Shown here: in pieces, positions 15,357-19,252 of the stretch
Layout of the letters: the number at the start of each line of letters is the position of its first letter
Position numbering within the stretch: position 1 is the stretch's first letter
From: CAG-390 sp051867815
GTDB lineage: Bacteria > Bacillota > Clostridia > Oscillospirales > CAG-272
Reading direction: 5' to 3'
Assembly (NCBI GenBank): GCA_051867815.1
Contig: JBJDZD010000019.1
Coordinates: 1 to 19,252 of the forward strand
DNA length: 19,252 bases
Position numbers and translations under genes: made by a program
The notes under the pieces: model-generated
Seen by the model: the letters and a program-made list of their open reading frames with translations, nothing else
What the model was told of the DNA's origin: nothing
Database searches by the model: none

Positions 15357-16106
15357 TTACGCAATGGGCGTAAAGATGCAGTTTGACGGTTGATAATCAA
15401 GTCCGAGATCTATCATTTCGCGAAGCTTATCGCGCGTGTCCGCCGCGCGCAGACAAACGCGAAGTCCGCGCTCGTGCAGATCTCCGATGATCCCCTCGGG
15501 CAGCTCGGAGCTTTCCTTGACCTTCAGCGACAGCCCTGCATAGCCGAGGTCGCAAAGCGCGTCCAGGTACTTCTCTTTCGCAAAAATATAATGAACGAAT
15601 ATCTCGGGCGAGAGCCTTCTGGCGTGCTCAAGATGTTCAAATTTCACCGAGGACGCGACGGCGTAGTCGAGCATTCCCCTGCGGCGAAGCTCGCGGACGG
15701 CAACCTCCACACCCTCCTCGGTCTTAAACTCAATGAATGGCACACAGCCGTACCTCATGCAGATATCGAGGTACTCGTCGAATTTCGGCACGCGCAAAAG
15801 CTCCGGTGGAGTGGTATCCGCGCCCACGCCGCGGTTTATGCGAGCCTTTGAAAGCTCCTCAAAGGTCATTTCCGAAACCGTACCCACGCCGTCCGTCATC
15901 GTTTCGATAACGGGGTCGTGTATGCAGACGGCTACGCCGTCGCGCGTGAGGTGTATATCGGTCTCGATAGCCCAAACACCCATTTTAGCAACCGTCAGAA
16001 ACGCCGGAAGCGAATTTTGCGGCGCGTAATTGTTACAGCCGCGGTGCGCTATGATGAGCGGACGGCGGTATGAATTTCTCTGTGAAAAGATAGGACCCGT
16101 TTGCAT
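15357..16106 (-). CDS. Glycerophosphodiester phosphodiesterase
   Basis: Metal-dependent enzyme hydrolysing glycerophosphodiesters to glycerol 3-phosphate and an alcohol, 249 residues from the chosen start. Active-site elements seen: AHRG (20-23; H21, R22), IETD (47-50; E48, D50), IHDP (62-65; H63 as general acid) and FIEFKTEE (124-131; E126, K128). The usually conserved PENT after HRG reads PQNS (29-32), replacing Glu with Gln. No signal peptide or membrane helix is present, so it should act in the cytoplasm. The frame opens at 16142, but that codon lies at or before the predicted transcription start; the ATG at 16106 has a GAGGGGG site 11 bases upstream. First gene of the six-gene operon. 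Substrate could be deacylated phospholipid headgroups or teichoic acid fragments; not decided. Confidence 0.9.
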   Translation of the reverse strand: MQTGPIFSQRNSYRRPLIIAHRGCNNYAPQNSLPAFLTVAKMGVWAIETDIHLTRDGVAVCIHDPVIETMTDGVGTVSEMTFEELSKARINRGVGADTTPPELLRVPKFDEYLDICMRYGCVPFIEFKTEEGVEVAVRELRRRGMLDYAVASSVKFEHLEHARRLSPEIFVHYIFAKEKYLDALCDLGYAGLSLKVKESSELPEGIIGDLHERGLRVCLRAADTRDKLREMIDLGLDYQPSNCIFTPIA

Positions 16107-16146
16107 TTCAGGCCGTTCCCCCTCGTAAATACATTTATACAATTAT

Positions 16147-16175
16147 ATTATAGCACATTTTTTTCCGTTTTTCTA
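16147..16175 (-). promoter_or_regulatory. Promoter of the six-gene minus-strand operon
   Basis: On the minus strand: TAGAAA (16175-16170), a 17-base spacer, and TATAAT (16152-16147) preceded by TGC, an extended -10. The weak -35 is offset by the perfect extended -10. Predicted start near 16140. It faces away from the MATE promoter 43 bases to the right. Confidence 0.75.
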
Positions 16176-16218
16176 TATATAAATAAAAAACAATTATAAT
16201 TTTTATCGTTTTTATTTA

Positions 16219-16247
16219 TTGACATCACCCCGTGGCTGTGCTATAAT
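16219..16247 (+). promoter_or_regulatory. Perfect consensus promoter for the MATE transporter
   Basis: TTGACA (16219-16224), a 17-base spacer and TATAAT (16242-16247) preceded by TGC, an extended -10. All hexamer positions match consensus. The predicted start near 16254 rules out the TTG-initiated frame extension at 16219 as coding. Confidence 0.92.
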
Positions 16248-16267
16248 TAAAACATCATGTAAAATGC

Positions 16268-16272
16268 AGGAG
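16268..16272 (+). promoter_or_regulatory. Ribosome-binding site that sets the MATE start
   Basis: AGGAG, six bases before the ATG at 16279. The other in-frame ATG at 16264 overlaps this site and is therefore unlikely. Confidence 0.8.
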
Positions 16273-16278
16273 TGTGCA

Positions 16279-17703
16279 ATGTCGAATCGTTCGGAAGAGA
16301 ACAAAAAAGCACAAAAGTCCTTTACCTCAGGCCCGCTTTTCGTTCCGCTGTTGATCTTCACGCTGCCCATCCTTCTGACGGGCGTTTTGCAGTTCCTTTA
16401 TAACGCCGCAGATACCCTCATCGTGTCGAATTTCGCCGCCGACGGCGAAACGGCACTTGCCGCCGTCACCTCGACCGCCGCCCTCTCCAACCTCATAACC
16501 GGGCTTTTCATCGGCCTTTCCGTCGGCGCGTCGGTGACGCTTTCGCACTCCCTCGGCGCAGGCCGCAAGGAGGAAGCGGGAGACGTCGTTCACACCGCCG
16601 TGACCATGTCCACCCTGCTCGGCGTTATGGTTGCCGCAGTCGGATTTTTCAGCTGCCGCTTTCTGCTTGAGCTGATGGGCACCGACCCCGAGGTCATAGA
16701 CCACTCCGCGCTCTACATGCGCATAATTTTCCTCGCAATGCCGGCGCAGATGGTCTACAACTACGGCTCGGCACTTCTCCGCGCCAAGGGCGACACCAGG
16801 TACCCCCTTTATTTCCTCATAATTTCCGGCGCGGTGAACGTTCTGTTTAACCTGATCTTCGTCGTCATATTCCACATCGACGTGGCGGGCGTTGCGCTTG
16901 CAACGGCAATCTCGCAGTATCTCTCCGCCTTTCTCGTCCTTTGGAGGCTGTGCCGTCTTACCGATGAATGCCGGCTTGATCTGCGCCACCTGCGCATATC
17001 TCTCCATCTGCTTTCAAAAATCATCAAGGTGGGCGTTCCGGCAGGTATTCAGGGCTGTCTTTTCTCGTTTTCCAACGTTCTCATTCAATCCTCGGTCAAT
17101 TCCTTCGGCAAAATAGGCATGGCAGGCAACGGTGCCGCCGCGCAGGTTGACGGCCTTATCTACATAGCGCTCAATTCCTTCTACCACGCCGCGCTGACCT
17201 TTACGGGTCAGAATCTCGGCGCAAAGCAAACGGCTCGCATCCGCAAGACCTGCCGGTATTGCCTGCTTTCCGTGCTGATGATCGGCGTTCCGCTGTGCTT
17301 CATTGCATACACCTTCGGCGATCGGATACTCGGCGTCTTTCTCTCATCCGACAACGCCGCCAACAGGGATGCCATAATCGAATATGGGATGATACGCATG
17401 GCTTACATGGGGCTTACGTACTTCCTCTGCGGTTTTATGGAGGTCATGTCCGGCACTCTGCGAGGCCTCGGCGCATCAATGACCTCGATGCTGGTCAGCC
17501 TCATCGGCGCGTGCGCCCTGCGCGTGGTTTGGATCTACACGGTTTTTGCCGCCAACCCCACCCCCGGCACGCTCTATATCTCCTTTCCGATTTCGTGGCT
17601 TGCCACGACGGTCGGGCTTTATATCTGCTACAAGATCATCCTGCGGCGCATTGAAAAACGCCTCGTCGCGGACAGATTGCCCCTGCATCACGTCGGAGCA
17701 TAA
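16279..17703 (+). CDS. MATE-family multidrug efflux transporter
   Basis: Cation-coupled (Na+ or H+) exporter of organic cations or other small molecules in the cytoplasmic membrane. The 474 residues contain about twelve hydrophobic helices in two matching halves. The first-helix signature is LPILLTGVLQFLYNAADTLI (about residues 30-49), followed by LAAVTSTAALSN; the second half starts near VGVPAGIQGCLFSFSNVLI, and the family's MDLR-like turn appears around RAKGDTRYPLYFLI in half one and TLRGLGASMTSMLV in half two. The start at 16279 is set by promoter and ribosome-binding site positions. The gene is monocistronic: its own perfect promoter before it and a strong terminator after it. Substrate cannot be inferred from sequence. 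Confidence 0.93.
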   Translation: MSNRSEENKKAQKSFTSGPLFVPLLIFTLPILLTGVLQFLYNAADTLIVSNFAADGETALAAVTSTAALSNLITGLFIGLSVGASVTLSHSLGAGRKEEAGDVVHTAVTMSTLLGVMVAAVGFFSCRFLLELMGTDPEVIDHSALYMRIIFLAMPAQMVYNYGSALLRAKGDTRYPLYFLIISGAVNVLFNLIFVVIFHIDVAGVALATAISQYLSAFLVLWRLCRLTDECRLDLRHLRISLHLLSKIIKVGVPAGIQGCLFSFSNVLIQSSVNSFGKIGMAGNGAAAQVDGLIYIALNSFYHAALTFTGQNLGAKQTARIRKTCRYCLLSVLMIGVPLCFIAYTFGDRILGVFLSSDNAANRDAIIEYGMIRMAYMGLTYFLCGFMEVMSGTLRGLGASMTSMLVSLIGACALRVVWIYTVFAANPTPGTLYISFPISWLATTVGLYICYKIILRRIEKRLVADRLPLHHVGA

Positions 17704-17722
17704 AAATATTTTGATTTTTTTG

Positions 17723-17752
17723 AAAAAACGCGGAACTTTTTCCGCGTTTTTT
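17723..17752 (+). terminator. Intrinsic terminator after the MATE gene
   Basis: CGCGGAA (17729-17735) pairs with TTCCGCG (17740-17746) around a CTTT loop; A6 before and T6 after extend the stem to 13 pairs and supply the T-tract. It ends 41 bases before the serpin start, leaving little space for a promoter of the serpin. Confidence 0.9.
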
Positions 17753-17793
17753 CGTCCATATATGTGAAACCAAATACCAAAGGAGTACATTTC

Positions 17794-19119
17794 ATGAAAA
17801 AGATCAAGATCATCTGCGCCGTTATCGCATTTTTCCTGATTCTGCCGACGCTTGCGGCATGCTCCGAGCCGATCGTCAGACCGCCCGAGACCGAGCCGGA
17901 CTATTCCGCCCTCGATAACGCGGATATTGCATTTCTGACGGCTCGCGAGTTCAATTCAAGCCGCGAGGCGGTACAGATCAGCGATGAATTTCGCACTGCC
18001 GCGGCAAATTTCGCCTTCAAGCTCCTCACCGCGAGCCGCGACTGCGCGGAAGGCAACGGCTTGCTCGTCTCGCCCCTCTCGGTCATGCTCGCCCTTGCCA
18101 TGACGGCAAACGGTGCCGAGGGTGAAACGCTCCTCGAGATGGAGCGCGTGCTTGCCGACGGCATGCCCATCCACCTGCTCAACGCAGAGCTTTTCAATTA
18201 CACCTCCGCGCTCGTCTCGTCGCCGGATGCTAAATTCAACCTTGCAAACTCCGTTTGGGTCACCTCGTCGCCCGACTTCTCGGTCAACAACAACTTCATC
18301 AAGGAGATAGAAAACACCTTTGACGCGGACGTCGTTGCCGCCAATTTTGATAACAAAGCAACCGTTGACGCCATCAACGCATGGGTGCGAAAAGAGACCC
18401 TCGAAATGATCGACTCGATACTGAATGAGGGTGACGTCGACGGCGACACCGTCATGGTGCTCCTCAACGCGCTCGCCTTTGACGCGCTTTGGGCGGATAT
18501 GGCACCCGACGAGAGCTGCCGCGAGAAGGACTTTTTCGGCACCGACGGCAGGCAGACCGCTACGTTCATGAACACGGACTGCGACGGATACATCAAGGCA
18601 AACGGAGTGAGCGGTATCGTTAAAAATTACGCAGGCGGCAATTACGCCTTCGTTGCGCTCATGCCCGACGAGGGCAAGGATATTGCCGAATATGCGTCCT
18701 CGCTTGACGGCGAAAAATTTCTCAAGCTCTTTGACAAGCGCAAAGACACGCAAAGTGGCGCGCAGATCAGCGCCGAAATTCCCCATTTCAGCTTTGATTG
18801 CAGCATAAAGCTGAACGACGTGCTGGCAAGCATGGGTATGCCGAGGGCGTTTAACAGCGCCGCCGCCGAATTCGGCGCGCTCGGGCACTCTGAGCTTGGC
18901 AACGTTTATATCAGTAAAGTTCTGCATAAGACCCATATCGACCTTGACAACTCCGGCACTCGCGCCGCGGCAGTCACGGCGGTAATCATGGACCCGGAGA
19001 GCAAAGCTCCCGGCGAGATCTACCACGTCTCCCTCGACCGCCCGTTCGTTTACGCCATCGTCGATACCGCCACGGGGCTTCCCATCTTCCTCGGAACCTG
19101 CGAGAATATCGCAAAGTGA
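17794..19119 (+). CDS. Lipoprotein serpin, predicted protease inhibitor
   Basis: Secreted, lipid-anchored member of the serpin family, which traps serine or cysteine proteases in a covalent complex. The 441 residues start with a signal peptide (1-22) ending in a lipobox LAAC with C23 as the lipidated cysteine, then a short acidic/proline spacer, then a full-length serpin core (about 60-441). Family features: LVSPLSVMLALAMTANGAEG near the front, ANSVWV, ALAFDALW, and the C-terminal RPFVYAIVD with FLGTCENI. The reactive-loop hinge is SGTRAAAVTAV (387-397), small residues as needed for an inhibitory serpin, with Arg at P13 instead of Glu. AAAGGAG lies eight bases before the ATG; an upstream GTG in frame at 17764 is disfavoured. 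No clear promoter lies between the MATE terminator and this gene. Target protease unknown. Confidence 0.93.
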   Translation: MKKIKIICAVIAFFLILPTLAACSEPIVRPPETEPDYSALDNADIAFLTAREFNSSREAVQISDEFRTAAANFAFKLLTASRDCAEGNGLLVSPLSVMLALAMTANGAEGETLLEMERVLADGMPIHLLNAELFNYTSALVSSPDAKFNLANSVWVTSSPDFSVNNNFIKEIENTFDADVVAANFDNKATVDAINAWVRKETLEMIDSILNEGDVDGDTVMVLLNALAFDALWADMAPDESCREKDFFGTDGRQTATFMNTDCDGYIKANGVSGIVKNYAGGNYAFVALMPDEGKDIAEYASSLDGEKFLKLFDKRKDTQSGAQISAEIPHFSFDCSIKLNDVLASMGMPRAFNSAAAEFGALGHSELGNVYISKVLHKTHIDLDNSGTRAAAVTAVIMDPESKAPGEIYHVSLDRPFVYAIVDTATGLPIFLGTCENIAK

Positions 19120-19173
19120 GGCGCATTTCGAACGCCGCCGACCGGCGCACAAACACATAGACCAAAAGCTTTC

Positions 19174-19197
19174 GCCCGCCTTTTTCAAAAGGCGGGC
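19174..19197. other. Hairpin downstream of the serpin gene
   Basis: GCCCGCCTTT (19174-19183) pairs with AAAGGCGGGC (19188-19197) around a TTCA loop. It has no T-tract after it on either strand, so it is not a complete intrinsic terminator alone; it may protect the mRNA end or assist the next hairpin. Confidence 0.6.
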
Positions 19198-19207
19198 CAG
19201 ATTACTG

Positions 19208-19249
19208 ACAAAGTCTATCTCTCAAGCGAGAGATAGGCTTTGTTTTTTG
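19208..19249 (+). terminator. Intrinsic terminator after the serpin gene
   Basis: A 16-pair stem (19208-19223 with 19228-19243), including one G-T wobble, closes an AAGC loop and is followed by a T-run ending at 19248. It lies 89 bases past the serpin stop and closes the unit at the right edge of the window. Confidence 0.88.
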
Positions 19250-19252
19250 TAA

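Noticed and set aside
16219..16278. N-terminal extension of the MATE protein from a TTG at 16219
   Set aside because: That codon is the -35 box of the perfect promoter and lies upstream of the predicted transcription start.
17956..19188. 410-codon open frame on the minus strand opposite the serpin
   Set aside because: The serpin frame has a signal peptide, lipobox, hinge and C-terminal signature; the antisense frame has none of these and runs through the serpin 3' region.
1..19252. CRISPR array, tRNA or rRNA gene, insertion sequence, phage or defence island
   Set aside because: No regularly spaced repeats, no cloverleaf-like sequence, no transposase or integrase motifs, and every long frame is explained by ordinary chromosomal genes.

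Overview
The window looks like a chromosomal segment of a Gram-positive, low-to-mid GC Clostridia member, probably a gut-type Oscillospirales or Christensenellales relative. This rests on class II (Firmicutes-type) GalT, RNase Y, an MltG with a long cytoplasmic tail, strong AGGAGG ribosome-binding sites, AT-rich consensus sigma-A promoters between GC-rich genes, and a lipoprotein serpin. The taxonomic placement is inference. I see no tRNA, rRNA, CRISPR array, insertion sequence or phage gene.

Layout. (1) Left edge: a perfect consensus promoter faces left and leaves the window; a second promoter faces right into a two-gene sugar cluster, a ribokinase-like kinase and galT (244-2702). (2) An SbcD/YhaO-like nuclease and an SbcC/YhaN-like ATPase with a membrane hairpin (2809-6249). 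(3) A new promoter drives an MBOAT O-acyltransferase and a DHHW/AlgX-like SGNH protein (6457-9415), probably a pair that O-acylates a surface polymer. It ends at a strong hairpin shared with the convergent gene. (4) On the minus strand, RNase Y (rny) has its own promoter. (5) Also on the minus strand, a tight six-gene operon runs from 16106 down to 11273: glycerophosphodiesterase, DJ-1/PfpI protein, CPBP membrane protease, MltG, HD-domain hydrolase and a four-helix membrane protein. A promoter lies at its head and a terminator at its tail, the latter three bases before the rny -35 box. (6) Divergent from that operon, a MATE transporter has a perfect extended -10 promoter and its own terminator. 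(7) A lipoprotein serpin closes the window, followed by a hairpin and an intrinsic terminator.

Functional picture. Most genes are housekeeping or envelope functions: sugar-phosphate metabolism, DNA end processing, surface polymer acylation, RNA decay, peptidoglycan release, lipid-headgroup turnover and drug efflux. The serpin is the clearest accessory or host-facing gene. The least understood parts are the small membrane protein with its HD partner, the low-complexity linker inside the DHHW protein, and the gene driven by the left-facing promoter. I did not find a convincing wholly new system.
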